A stretch of 60,259 nucleotides of DNA, taken from Candidatus Bathyarchaeota archaeon (GTDB taxonomy: Archaea > Thermoproteota > Bathyarchaeia > TCS64). The notes below the pieces were generated by a model. That model made no database searches, was not told the origin of the DNA, and saw only the letters and a program-made list of their open reading frames with translations. This document shows positions 6,832 to 15,593 of the stretch, one piece after another. The DNA lies in the NCBI GenBank assembly GCA_026014815.1, contig JAOZHP010000047.1:1-60259 (forward strand), given 5' to 3'. Position numbers and translations under genes: made by a program. Every line of letters begins with the position of its first letter. Positions within the stretch are counted from its first letter, which is position 1.

Positions 6832-7338
6832 ATGAAACCAGTATCATATCCACAGGAGAAACATCCCCAACTAACCCAAAACACCCGCCTCATACTCCAG
6901 ATGATCCACAAGCTACAACGCAGGTGAAGAGGATGCCTCACCCAAAGACCAGCTCGGTCGAACAATCCTACGAGCCAGATCCAAGCTACCCCGCCTAGGC
7001 GCTCTGCATGAAGTTGTAAACCGAGTCACCGTGCACGAGTGGAGCCCCGATCAGACGACACAAGCCTAGGATCAAGAGTATGATGAAGAATATCCTTAAT
7101 CTTCCATTTACACTCGTAAAAATACCCAATATATGACGGACAGATGATTACATATTTTAAACATGCGTGTGACGCATTAGAAAAAGTGATTTTTGGTAAG
7201 TTACCTCCTTCACCCTACCTTGAATTTATGTGAGGTAGCTTCCCCAATGAGAAAAAAGACTTATTGATTTAGATTACGCGTACTTGGTAAACTACATTAT
7301 GTATGTGATTGTTACTATAAACATACACTTACGTATCG

Positions 7339-8361
7339 ATGACACTCGATGTAAAATTCAAGTGTGTCCTAAATTTGAATATCAAAAAAAGTCTGAAGAG
7401 ATCCCTCTCAACAAATTATGGGCATATACCAAAACAATTTCTCAAACGTTTTGGGACACCCAGGAACATAGTGATTGAGCCAATAGCGGGGTGTAACCTG
7501 AGATGCCATGCATGTCCATCTGATAGTCTAGAAAGAGAATATGGAAAGATGACTTTTGAGAACTTCATAAAGGTTCTGGATAAAATGGATCCTAATAACA
7601 TTGGGCTATATTTCATGGGTGAACCATTCCTTAATAACGAAATATTTGAAATGATCAAAGCAGCGAAAAAAAGAAACATAAAAGTGACTATAAACACGAA
7701 TGGAACAACTCTATACCGCGACTATGAAAAGATCGTCGAGAGTGGTTTAGATCATCTGAATATCAGTCTAGATGGATTTTCTCAGGAATCCATGAATTCA
7801 TACCGGAAAGGAATAAAGGCATCAGAAATCCTCCAAGGAATTAAACTTCTTTCAATGGCTAAAGAACAACATGGTCCTCCACACATTACCATACGAACAC
7901 TGCTTTTTAAACCAGCTATAAAGGAGTTAGCTCAGATTGTTCAATTCGTAAAGACCTGTAAAATAGATGATCATCGCCTAATTACCCCAATAATAACTGG
8001 TTGGGGCGGAAAAATAAACACTGATGCGGATAAACTCGGGAACGACAAGCATAGAGTAAAGGCGGGTAAGCCGGATGTTTGCCCAAGCCTATTTAGGATG
8101 GCTGTTACTTGGGATGGTGAAGTTTTACCGTGTTGCAATGATGTTCATGGCCAGTACTCGTTTGGGAATATATTTGAAAGCTCATTTGAAGATATTTTTT
8201 GGAATAATGATCTGAGGCTAAGAAAGTGTCGTAGAGAGTTCTCAATATGTGATATCTGTATGGATGAAGAAGTTGAAGCTGATGCTATCTTATATGAAGA
8301 GATGGAAACAATAAAACCAGATGAAGTATACATTGAAGAAATTATAGTTAATCCTTACTAA
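7339..8361 (+). CDS. Radical SAM/SPASM domain protein
   Basis: A 340-residue protein. The radical SAM cluster motif CxxxCxxC is at C52, C56 and C59 (GCNLRCHACP), followed by YFMGEPFL, the strand VTINTNGTTL and NISLDG. The C-terminal SPASM region binds extra clusters: C248, the C265-C266 pair in GEVLPCCND, and C297, C304 and C307 (CRREFSICDIC). Such proteins modify peptides or sugars by radical chemistry. No short precursor-peptide gene is evident next to it. It is AT-rich compared with genes on either side and lies between the two direct repeats, consistent with acquisition. TATAAACA about 20 bases upstream of the ATG suggests a leaderless message. Confidence 0.9.
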   Translation: MTLDVKFKCVLNLNIKKSLKRSLSTNYGHIPKQFLKRFGTPRNIVIEPIAGCNLRCHACPSDSLEREYGKMTFENFIKVLDKMDPNNIGLYFMGEPFLNNEIFEMIKAAKKRNIKVTINTNGTTLYRDYEKIVESGLDHLNISLDGFSQESMNSYRKGIKASEILQGIKLLSMAKEQHGPPHITIRTLLFKPAIKELAQIVQFVKTCKIDDHRLITPIITGWGGKINTDADKLGNDKHRVKAGKPDVCPSLFRMAVTWDGEVLPCCNDVHGQYSFGNIFESSFEDIFWNNDLRLRKCRREFSICDICMDEEVEADAILYEEMETIKPDEVYIEEIIVNPY

Positions 8362-8412
8362 TTTTTACTGTGTATGAAACAACATGAACATCATTCTTCA
8401 TGAGGCATAGGC

Positions 8413-8685
8413 ATGGCAGAAGATCTGGAAATCAGGCACGTAGCCGTCGAGGAGATCGAGAAGGGAGAGCTCCCGAAAGACAGCTTCATCCTCGTGCGTT
8501 GGATGGACGCCTCAGACACGAGGGCCCGGATGGTCGACCACGAGGAGATCCCCGACGGCAACTGCAAGGACTGGGCCCTCATAAGCCAGGTCATAGTCCA
8601 TCCCCTGGTACACCGACAGCGTCTTCCACCGCATCTTCCACGTACCCACGACGACAGGTTCTTGGGCCTCTGCCTAGCCTGCTGA
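8413..8685 (+). pseudogene. Gene fragment truncated at direct repeat copy 2
   Basis: The first 60 or so residues look like a genuine protein (MAEDLEIRHVAVEEIEKGEL, later LVRWMDASDTRARM and DGNCKDWAL), with normal codon use and an ATG start. After about 8600 the sequence turns Pro/Arg/His-rich and ends at TGA just inside the repeat. The +1 frame then reads WYTDSVFHRIFHV, hinting at a frameshift near 8600. I read it as a small hypothetical gene whose 3' part was lost or shifted when the repeat arrived. The family is not recognised. Confidence 0.45.
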
Positions 8686-8962
8686 GCCGCCGCCGCGAGC
8701 CACAGAAACAAACCAGTGACAAGCGCCTAACCCCCCACCACCGCCAACAACCCCACGGCACACCACACCAAACCCCGTAAACCAGAGCCACCAAAAAAAT
8801 TCACGGAATACACACCCACAGCAACCACCAAAATCCATGCATCCATCACAGCACTACAACACGCACAAACAATAACGAGAAAGAACCACGAAACAACCAA
8901 AATAAACATCAGATAAGTCACTGCAACTGTACCCCCAACCACCTGAAAAACCTAGAAAAACC
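8674..8962 (+). repeat. Direct repeat copy 2 (about 290 bp)
   Basis: Second copy of the element at 6524-6831, same orientation, with several blocks of 20 or more identical bases. The copies lie about 1.85 kb apart and enclose the radical SAM gene and the truncated gene. The start of this copy coincides with the end of the coherent frame at 8413-8685. Confidence 0.85.
8727..8942 (-). CDS. Possible hydrophobic peptide within repeat copy 2
   Basis: The minus strand of copy 2 encodes 71 residues with two hydrophobic stretches (VAVTYLMFILVVSWFFLVIV and AWILVVAVGVYSV). In copy 1 the same segment is broken by frame changes, so only this copy could be expressed. The G/T-rich minus strand favours hydrophobic codons by chance. 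This could be the coding content of a small mobile unit or simply an artefact. 8963-9117 holds no recognisable gene. Confidence 0.25.
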   Translation of the reverse strand: MVGGTVAVTYLMFILVVSWFFLVIVCACCSAVMDAWILVVAVGVYSVNFFGGSGLRGLVWCAVGLLAVVGG

Positions 8963-9117
8963 GGCTCATCCTCCCAGACAAACCAAGTAAAAACGCTGAT
9001 CATTCAAAGCAAAACCATGACTCATCCAAGACAAATTGTTGTTTCTCTCTCCTACACTCATCTTCTAATATTGATCACCGATCCACCTTCACTCAACAAA
9101 CATCCGGGGCCACAAAG

Positions 9118-10203
9118 GTGCACACAATCAAAACACGAAAAAACCTACTCGACGATAAGACAATACTCGTCACAGGAGGCACAGGAAGCTTCGGCAACCA
9201 GATGGTGGAAAGACTACTCCAAGACCAAAACCCACACCAGATCATCATCTACAGCAGAGACGAGAAAAAACAATACGACATGAGGAAACGCCTCAGCAGC
9301 GACAAACTCAAGTTCATCATCGGCGACGTCCGCGACAAAGACGCCACCCGGAAAGCCATGAAACACATAGACATAGTCTTCCACGCCGCAGCCTACAAGC
9401 AGGTACCCACATGCGAGTTCTTCCCATTAGAGGCAGTCAAGACCAATATCCTGGGAAGCAACAACGTCCTCGACGCAGCCGAAGAAGCAGAAGTAGAAAA
9501 AGTAGTCATACTCAGCACCGACAAAGCCGTTTACCCGATAAACGCCATGGGCATGACCAAAGGCCTCATGGAGAAATCCATGACCGCCAAAGCCAGACTC
9601 AACGGCGACACCACCTACTGCGGCGTCAGATACGGCAACGTAATGTTCAGCAGAGGAAGCGTTCTCCCCCTCTTCATCAACCAGATCAAGCAAAACAAGG
9701 AACTCACAGTCACCAACCCAGACATGACAAGGTTCCTACTCCCCCTCCCCGTAGCGATAGATCTGGTGCTCTACGCCATCCAATACGGCGAGAACGGTGA
9801 CATGCTCGTCAAGAAATCCCCGGCAGCCACCATCGGAGACCTCGCCGAGGCCATGTCAATAATATTCGAATACATGAAAGAGATAAAGATAATCGGCATC
9901 AGAGAGGGTGAAAAGATGCACGAGACCCTTGTTACACGCGAGGAACTCATGAAGGCCGAGACCAACGACAGCTTCTACAGGATAAGAAACCTAAGGAAAC
10001 TAGACTATGAAGGCTTCTTCTCAACGGGCAAACAAACAGAGATACCTGAGGAAGGATACACCAGCTATAACACCCACCGTTTAAGCCTAGACGAGACAAT
10101 AGATATGCTTCTTCATTGCAACGAAATCAAACAGGAGCTTACAGACGAAGCCATCACAAACCTATACCCAGCAACCAAAATAGAAACCATGATACAGAGG
10201 TAA
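9118..10203 (+). CDS. capE: UDP-N-acetylglucosamine 4,6-dehydratase/5-epimerase (CapE/WbjB/FnlA type)
   Basis: A 361-residue extended short-chain dehydrogenase. The NAD(P)-binding motif TGGTGSFG is at residues 19-26. In the catalytic segment STDKAVYPINAMGMTK the usual tyrosine of YxxxK is methionine (M144-x3-K148). That change is characteristic of the CapE branch, as opposed to FlaA1/PseB enzymes with tyrosine. It would convert UDP-GlcNAc to the 4-keto-6-deoxy-L-arabino sugar, the first step toward UDP-N-acetyl-L-fucosamine. The next two genes complete the pathway. Start is GTG with no strong ribosome site. Confidence 0.93.
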   Translation: MHTIKTRKNLLDDKTILVTGGTGSFGNQMVERLLQDQNPHQIIIYSRDEKKQYDMRKRLSSDKLKFIIGDVRDKDATRKAMKHIDIVFHAAAYKQVPTCEFFPLEAVKTNILGSNNVLDAAEEAEVEKVVILSTDKAVYPINAMGMTKGLMEKSMTAKARLNGDTTYCGVRYGNVMFSRGSVLPLFINQIKQNKELTVTNPDMTRFLLPLPVAIDLVLYAIQYGENGDMLVKKSPAATIGDLAEAMSIIFEYMKEIKIIGIREGEKMHETLVTREELMKAETNDSFYRIRNLRKLDYEGFFSTGKQTEIPEEGYTSYNTHRLSLDETIDMLLHCNEIKQELTDEAITNLYPATKIETMIQR

Positions 10204-10208
10204 CCACG

Positions 10209-11330
10209 TTGAAGGTCGGGATCACAGGCCAGACAGGCTTCATCGGGTCTCACCTAGCCAGCTACCTCAAACTCAAAGAAAACATCAGCGTTCTCCCTTT
10301 CCACCGAGACTACCTCAAGTCAGAGACCATGCTGGATAATTTCCTCCAGAACTGTGACGCAGTCGTCCACTTGGCGGGCATGAACAGGGGACCAGACAGC
10401 GAAGTTTACGAGACCAACATCAGCCTCGCAGAGACTCTAGTCAAAAGCCTAGAACGAGCCGGTAACAAGCCTCACGTCATTTACTCGTCCTCCATACATG
10501 AAGCCAAGGACACGTCTTATGGTAAATCAAAAAAAGAATCCAGACTAATCCTATCCCGGTGGGCGAATGAAAACAACGCCAAGTTCACCGGTCTCGTCAC
10601 CCCCAACGTCTACGGCCCCTTCTGTAAACCATTCTACAACTCTGTAGTTGCTACATTCTGCTACCAGCTAACCCACGAACAGAAGCCAGAGATACACGTG
10701 GACCAGTCAGTCAGTCTCCTATACGTTAATACTCTAGTCCATCAGATCTACGAGATAATTAAAACCGAGGAAACATCGCACGAGATGTACCTCCCGCCCA
10801 CTCGTGAGGTTACGGTGAGTGGACTCCTTGCCAAACTGATTCATTTCAAAGAAAAGTACATGGGCGAGAAGACAATACCCGCCCTCTCCGATCCCTTCGA
10901 CCTGTCCCTCTTCAACACTTTTCGGTCTTACATTGAGACCAGTTACTTCCCGGTCCCATATGAAATGAAGGCTGACGACCGAGGCTACCTCTTCGAAATA
11001 GTCCGGAGTCTAAACCAGGGTCAAGTATTCTTCTCAACCACCAAGCCCGGCATCGAACGAGGCAACCACTACCACCGACGAAAAGTGGAACGATTCACTG
11101 TAATAAAAGGAAAAGCAAAGGTTCAGCTACGACGAATAGGAACAAAAGAAATTATCGAGCACCACATGGATGGAGAACATCCCAGCTACATAGACATGCC
11201 CATCCACTACACCCATAACCTAGTAAATACAGGCCAAGAAGAACTCCACATGCTCTTCTGGGCCAGCGAACTCTATAACCCGGAAGACCCAGATACCTTC
11301 TACGAGCAAGTACAGGAGGAATCCAGATGA
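10209..11330 (+). CDS. capF: Bifunctional C3-epimerase/C4-reductase for UDP-L-FucNAc synthesis (CapF/WbjC/FnlB type)
   Basis: About 373 residues from a TTG start at 10209. GAGGT eight bases upstream decides that start over a longer in-frame extension from 10116. The N-terminal domain is an extended SDR (KVGITGQTGFIGSHLA). The C-terminal third is a cupin with metal-ligand histidines in RGNHYHRRKVERFTVIKG and a later IHYTHN. That SDR plus cupin fusion is the CapF architecture: the cupin epimerises C3 and the SDR reduces C4. It lies six bases after capE and overlaps capG by four bases, so the three are co-translated. Confidence 0.93.
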   Translation: MKVGITGQTGFIGSHLASYLKLKENISVLPFHRDYLKSETMLDNFLQNCDAVVHLAGMNRGPDSEVYETNISLAETLVKSLERAGNKPHVIYSSSIHEAKDTSYGKSKKESRLILSRWANENNAKFTGLVTPNVYGPFCKPFYNSVVATFCYQLTHEQKPEIHVDQSVSLLYVNTLVHQIYEIIKTEETSHEMYLPPTREVTVSGLLAKLIHFKEKYMGEKTIPALSDPFDLSLFNTFRSYIETSYFPVPYEMKADDRGYLFEIVRSLNQGQVFFSTTKPGIERGNHYHRRKVERFTVIKGKAKVQLRRIGTKEIIEHHMDGEHPSYIDMPIHYTHNLVNTGQEELHMLFWASELYNPEDPDTFYEQVQEESR

Positions 11331-12469
11331 GAAGCAGCCTCAAAGTAGTCACAGTCCTCGGCACCAGACCCGAGATAATCCGGCTCAGCAGAGTAATGGC
11401 CCTACTCGACCAGCACCTAGACCACGTGATCGTACATACAGGCCAGAACTATGACTATGAACTCAACGAGATATTCTTCAAGGAACTGGGCATCAGGCAA
11501 CCCGACCACTACCTAGAGGTAAACACTGAGACACTCGGAACCGTCCTCGGGGAGACCATCATCAAAGCCGAGAAAGTATTTGAGGAAGAGAAACCGGACG
11601 CTGTACTCATCCTGGGCGACACTAACAGCAGCATCGCCTGCATCATAGCCAAACGTATGAAGATACCCATCTACCACATGGAAGCAGGCAACCGGTGCTT
11701 CGACCAGAATGTACCAGAGGAGATTAACCGCCGCTTCATCGACCACACCGCAGATTATAACCTCGTCTACACGGAGCACGCTAGACGCCACCTACTCATG
11801 GAAGGCATCCATCACAGACGCATTTATTTAACAGGCAGTCCCATGAAGGAAATTCTCCTCCACTACGAGGAAAAGATCAGCCAATCAAAGATCTTGGAGA
11901 AGCTCAACCTTAAACCCAAGAAATACTTCCTCGTAAGCACTCACCGCGAAGAAAACGTAGACAACTCAACCAACCTTAAGAAGATACTCAGCATCCTGAA
12001 CAGCCTCGCCGAAAAATACAGTTACCCAGTAATAATTTCCACTCATCCCAGAACAGCGAAACGAATGGAATCACTAACCGAGTACAAGAAGAATGACAAC
12101 GTAAGGTTCCTCAAGCCATTTGGGTACCCGGATTATGTCCATCTCCAACAAAACGCGCTGTGTACCATCAGTGACAGCGGCACTATAAGCGAGGAATCCG
12201 CTATCCTAGGGTTCCCTGCCATTAACTTACGCGAAGCAACAGAGCGTCCTGAGGCCCTTGACGCAGGAACCATCATACTCACAGGCCTCGACGAACTGAC
12301 CGTTCTCAACGCCATAGAAGTCACACTCACCGACTCTGAGAGATCGAAAAAGATACCTTCTGAATATCAGGTAGAGAACGTATCATGGCGCGTTCTTAAA
12401 TTAATTCTAGGGACCGCTAAACTCAGCAACAAATGGTCGGGAATAAAGAAAACCAATATGAATCAATAA
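11327..12469 (+). CDS. capG: UDP-sugar 2-epimerase, non-hydrolysing (CapG/WbjD/FnlC type)
   Basis: A 380-residue member of the UDP-GlcNAc 2-epimerase family: VTVLGTRPEIIRLSRVM at the N-terminus, ILGDTNSSIA, YHMEAGNRCFD, NRRFIDH, STHREENVD and SDSGTISEE near the uridine-binding region. By sequence alone it could be WecB. Its place directly after capE and capF (ATGA overlap) makes the last step to UDP-N-acetyl-L-fucosamine the better call. Full length. Confidence 0.92.
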   Translation: MRSSLKVVTVLGTRPEIIRLSRVMALLDQHLDHVIVHTGQNYDYELNEIFFKELGIRQPDHYLEVNTETLGTVLGETIIKAEKVFEEEKPDAVLILGDTNSSIACIIAKRMKIPIYHMEAGNRCFDQNVPEEINRRFIDHTADYNLVYTEHARRHLLMEGIHHRRIYLTGSPMKEILLHYEEKISQSKILEKLNLKPKKYFLVSTHREENVDNSTNLKKILSILNSLAEKYSYPVIISTHPRTAKRMESLTEYKKNDNVRFLKPFGYPDYVHLQQNALCTISDSGTISEESAILGFPAINLREATERPEALDAGTIILTGLDELTVLNAIEVTLTDSERSKKIPSEYQVENVSWRVLKLILGTAKLSNKWSGIKKTNMNQ

Positions 12470-12639
12470 CAAGAATTATCTCATATAGATTTTTGTTACT
12501 ATTATTCGCAAGACCTTAGGAACAGTTCCTTAGCGGAATCTAAACCCCTTCGTTGAACTGGACAACACTAAGATTCATTACACTATAGAATATTTACACT
12601 TACCTCCAGTTAAAAACGGTAAAATCGTTAAGATTGATC

Positions 12640-13434
12640 TTACCCCATGGTCAACTGGATCTCATATGACCCTACTTCGCCTATACCGGCAGCTTCCTCT
12701 CCCATTCCATCCACGATGCTCGAGACTCTAAGGAAATAGGTCCCCGTCCCCGAGATAAACGGGTAATCAAACACGAAATCACCCTCACCGTTAACTGGGA
12801 AAAACTCACTGCTCTTCCCCGAAGTACGAAACTGGTTCAACAATGACAGCTTAAAAGTCCCAATGAAAGGCGTGCCATCCAGATAACGGATACTTATGGA
12901 GCCATGAACAGGCAAGTTTGTATTATAATTGTTCGTAGTCACCGTCAAGTTAACCCTCAACCCATTAACAACATAACTAGTCCAGGACAATACACGTATC
13001 TCGTTGTATTTTTGCAGCAATTCCTGGTAATCACCAGACAGTGCCTGGACCTCAGTCATCAAGTCAGACGCCAGTTCCTCCACAAGCTCGACCCTTGTCT
13101 CTGCCTCCTCCAGTTCCACTGTCAGTTCATCATAAGCCTCTGACAGGTCATCATATTCTTCTCTGCTGACGCTGTTCTCTACAAGGTCCTCGTATCGTCC
13201 TGATACCTCGGTGAGGTTCTCCTGAAAAGACGTTAACTGTTCCTCTTGGGACTCTAACAAGGCTTGAAGGCTTGTAGCTTCAGCATTCTTTTCCTGGAGT
13301 TCCGTTTCCACAGCATCTAATCGCGGAGAAATCAACATGTTATTGACCTGATAACCAACGATCAACCCAATGATTAATGAAACCACGGCCATGTTCTTCA
13401 ACGAGAAAATCTTATCCATACCCAGTGAAGGCAT
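12640..13434 (-). CDS. Membrane-anchored coiled-coil protein with C-terminal beta domain
   Basis: About 264 residues from the ATG at 13434 (ATG at 13422 and TTG at 13443 are alternatives). One N-terminal membrane segment (MAVVSLIIGLIVGYQV) is followed by about 110 residues of Glu-rich coiled coil. A strand-rich domain of about 110 residues with several N-x-T/S sequons follows (LTVTTNNYNTN, GTFKLSLLN, FRTSGKSSEF). The topology suggests an extracellular stalk with a terminal beta-sandwich. It lies 3' of the archaellin on the same strand and could be an accessory of the surface filament or envelope. No family is recognised. Confidence 0.75.
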   Translation of the reverse strand: MPSLGMDKIFSLKNMAVVSLIIGLIVGYQVNNMLISPRLDAVETELQEKNAEATSLQALLESQEEQLTSFQENLTEVSGRYEDLVENSVSREEYDDLSEAYDELTVELEEAETRVELVEELASDLMTEVQALSGDYQELLQKYNEIRVLSWTSYVVNGLRVNLTVTTNNYNTNLPVHGSISIRYLDGTPFIGTFKLSLLNQFRTSGKSSEFFPVNGEGDFVFDYPFISGTGTYFLRVSSIVDGMGEEAAGIGEVGSYEIQLTMG

Positions 13435-13545
13435 AACTATCAACCAATCCTATAACGAAGCATAATAAGAACTTTGACGCCTCCAGCTACCAAGCATGCG
13501 TATTTACCCGTAATATCGAGTTGAGAATTGGAGAATAAAAGTATT

Positions 13546-13566
13546 AAAAAAGGGAAGGAGAAAAAC
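13546..13566 (-). terminator. T-rich terminator after the archaellin gene
   Basis: Read on the minus strand, the archaellin stop is followed by GGTTTTTCTCCTTCCCTTTTTT, two T runs separated by a pyrimidine tract. Archaeal polymerase terminates at such T tracts without a hairpin. Confidence 0.5.
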
Positions 13567-13569
13567 CGG

Positions 13570-14181
13570 TTACTCTATCGTCATGACGGTTGAGTATACG
13601 GCTGGGATCTGTCTCTCGATTGTCAGGACTGATCCTAAGGATGGCCTCAGCTCGATTCTGAACTCTTCGTATGGGTGTGCATATAGGTTCGCCCATCCGC
13701 TCACGGATGGGTCAAGCGTTGAGCCGTCTAGCTCGTTGAAGTCAATTGTTACTTTGAACTTCTCACCTACCTCGATGAGTGTGTCGCTGTCAGTGTTTAT
13801 TCCCTGAATAGTAGTTACTGTGCCGTTTGCCGTATAGATCTCGCCGTGGGTTCGCTGGCTGGTATATGTTATTACCATTTTATCAGAGCTTATGTCAACG
13901 GGTTCATGTCCTTGCGAGAGTTTCAGGTAGAATGTCAGTTTAATCAGACAGATGTCTGATTGTGCGCCTGTCACGTTGGAGAACTGTGCGATCATGCCGC
14001 TGTCAGTTAACAGAGAGCTGCTTGCCTCAGCCATGCCTGAGCTGATTACGGATTGGGCCTTCTCTGCTGTAAGGAAGCCCATGTTCAACACAACAAACGC
14101 GAAGGCTGCTGCCGTGATTACGAACGCTACTAGTATGATGGCTGTTTCGAGGCCTGTCATGGCTTTTCTATTCTTTAACAT
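13570..14181 (-). CDS. Archaellin-like filament subunit
   Basis: From the ATG at 14181 the protein is about 203 residues. A short basic class III signal peptide (MLKNRKA) is followed by MTGLETAIILVAFVITAAAF, the hydrophobic helix of archaellins, with Glu at +5 of the mature protein. Cleavage would be after KNRKA by a FlaK/PibD-type peptidase. The rest is strand-rich with Thr/Ser/Asn, including glycosylation sequons (NVT, NGT). A GTG at 14208 gives nine extra residues but makes an unusually long leader. It stands alone: no flaF/G/H/I/J genes are next to it. A pilin of archaellin type is the alternative. Confidence 0.88.
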   Translation of the reverse strand: MLKNRKAMTGLETAIILVAFVITAAAFAFVVLNMGFLTAEKAQSVISSGMAEASSSLLTDSGMIAQFSNVTGAQSDICLIKLTFYLKLSQGHEPVDISSDKMVITYTSQRTHGEIYTANGTVTTIQGINTDSDTLIEVGEKFKVTIDFNELDGSTLDPSVSGWANLYAHPYEEFRIELRPSLGSVLTIERQIPAVYSTVMTIE

Positions 14182-14208
14182 GTATATTTCGACCTTGACT
14201 GGTTTCAC

Positions 14209-14536
14209 CCACCATCAATACTATTTATTCTGTTGTAGACGAAGGCTAACTACATACATGAACAGTTTGAAGTCAATAAATATTGGATAATAAATATATG
14301 AAGAATCCTCTGTGCTGTGATAAATCATTAGATATAGATATACATGTATTAGAGTAATCAAGTCTGCTCAAAAAACTCTTCAATATATCATTCACAAAAT
14401 AAACAATATTGGTAAGTGAGATAAGAGTAATCCATCTTATCTTTTTTTATAGATTGTTGTTCCATGTTGCTACACTCTTACAGTAATATGTCCTACTCTT
14501 TCACACAGTCACAGAGAAAACGGATCAGACATAGAC
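14209..14536. other. Divergent intergenic region
   Basis: An AT-rich spacer between the minus-strand archaellin and the plus-strand GT2 gene. Candidate TATA boxes for the archaellin lie at 14221-14230 and 14275-14284. T-rich stretches near 14440-14460 precede the GT2 gene. No gene or RNA is recognised. Confidence 0.5.
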
Positions 14537-15448
14537 ATGAAACCATTCATCGTAGCATGCATACCAGCCTATAATGAGCACAAGGCCATCGCCCATGTGA
14601 TCCAACAGGCATCCAAGCAGGTTGAACACGTGATTGTATGCGACGACGGTTCAACCGACGAGACACTTGAGATCGCCGAAAAGAATGGAGCCCTGGTAAT
14701 CAGTAACCCCACGAACCTGGGCAAAGGCGCAGCTTTACGGAAAAGCCTTGAACTAGCCACGAAGCTATCAGCGGACCTCGTGGTAATGCTTGACGCTGAT
14801 GGCCAACATGATCCAAGTGACATACCGAAACTCCTCAGACCATTGATGCGTGGAGAAGCAGACCTAGTAATCGGGTCACGTTACATGGAAGGCTCAAAGA
14901 TGGACCCTCCAGCCTACAGGAAAATCGGGTTGAAGGTAATCAATTCCCTGAGCCAGACATCTCTAGTGACAGTAAAAGACACCCAAAGTGGGTTTAGGGC
15001 CTTCAATAAAAAGGCGTTGAGACATTTTGTAGACTCCGATGAGGACGGCTTCGGAGTAGAGACCGAGCAACTCGCAACCGCGAGAAAATTCAACCTTCGA
15101 GTCCAGGAAGTACCCATAAGCGTCAGATACTCAGGACTCGACAATACCTCCAAGAAGAACCCAGTATCACATGGGTTTGAATTAGTAACTGTAGCGATAA
15201 AGTTACTTGTCCAGGACAAACCGCTTTTAATGATAGGGACACCAGGGCTTTTGTTCATCGCAACATCTATGTTCACAGGTTATCTCTTCGTAAAAGATTT
15301 CAATCTCACTGGATACTTCAGTGTCCCCATGGCTCTGATAACCTTCACTTTCCTAACTCTTGGAACTCTGTTTATTCTCAGTAGCTTCATCTTCTATGCA
15401 ATCTACCTGCTCAAACTCGAGATAAAGAAAATCAAAGTAATGGAATGA
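14537..15448 (+). CDS. GT2 glycosyltransferase, dolichyl-phosphate sugar synthase-like, with two membrane helices
   Basis: A 303-residue GT-A enzyme: ACIPAYNEHKAI for nucleotide binding, VCDDGSTDET, LDADGQHDP containing the metal-binding DxD, and VIGSRYMEG. The C-terminus has two membrane helices (MIGTPGLLFIATSMFTGYLF and LITFTFLTLGTLFILSSFIF). This architecture is that of DPM/AglD/AglJ-like enzymes that load a sugar onto a lipid phosphate in archaeal N-glycosylation. Which sugar is not determined. It opens the plus-strand glycan genes and has its own upstream spacer. Confidence 0.9.
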   Translation: MKPFIVACIPAYNEHKAIAHVIQQASKQVEHVIVCDDGSTDETLEIAEKNGALVISNPTNLGKGAALRKSLELATKLSADLVVMLDADGQHDPSDIPKLLRPLMRGEADLVIGSRYMEGSKMDPPAYRKIGLKVINSLSQTSLVTVKDTQSGFRAFNKKALRHFVDSDEDGFGVETEQLATARKFNLRVQEVPISVRYSGLDNTSKKNPVSHGFELVTVAIKLLVQDKPLLMIGTPGLLFIATSMFTGYLFVKDFNLTGYFSVPMALITFTFLTLGTLFILSSFIFYAIYLLKLEIKKIKVME

Positions 15449-15593
15449 ATGATCGTTATGGAATCTAAAAATATGCTGAATTCAAATAATTTATTTTTAA
15501 CAAGAGAGTTCGATCCGATTTGCTTCTAGTTTATTGATTTGTATTCATTATCACTAACAAGTTCTTTTATTCAATCTTATGCGTCCATAATCT

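Larger units (their letters stand above)
5228..7338. other. Gene-poor, decayed region
   Basis: About 2.1 kb in which the plus strand is strongly enriched in A and C. Supportable content is a possible hydrophobic minus-strand frame (5436-5711), a 55-residue zinc-ribbon gene (5838-6005), a broken Cys-rich frame (6153-6467) and repeat copy 1 (6524-6831). From 6832 to 7338 I see no gene, only short overlapping frames and then AT-rich DNA leading into the radical SAM gene. The picture is of old accessory DNA losing its genes. Confidence 0.6.

Noticed and set aside
6524-8962. CRISPR array or IS element
   Set aside because: Only two diverged copies of about 300 bp at a large distance; no short regular repeat-spacer pattern, no cas genes, no transposase and no terminal inverted repeats seen.
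9411-9800. Arg/Gln/Ser-rich plus-strand frame
   Set aside because: Out-of-phase shadow within capE.
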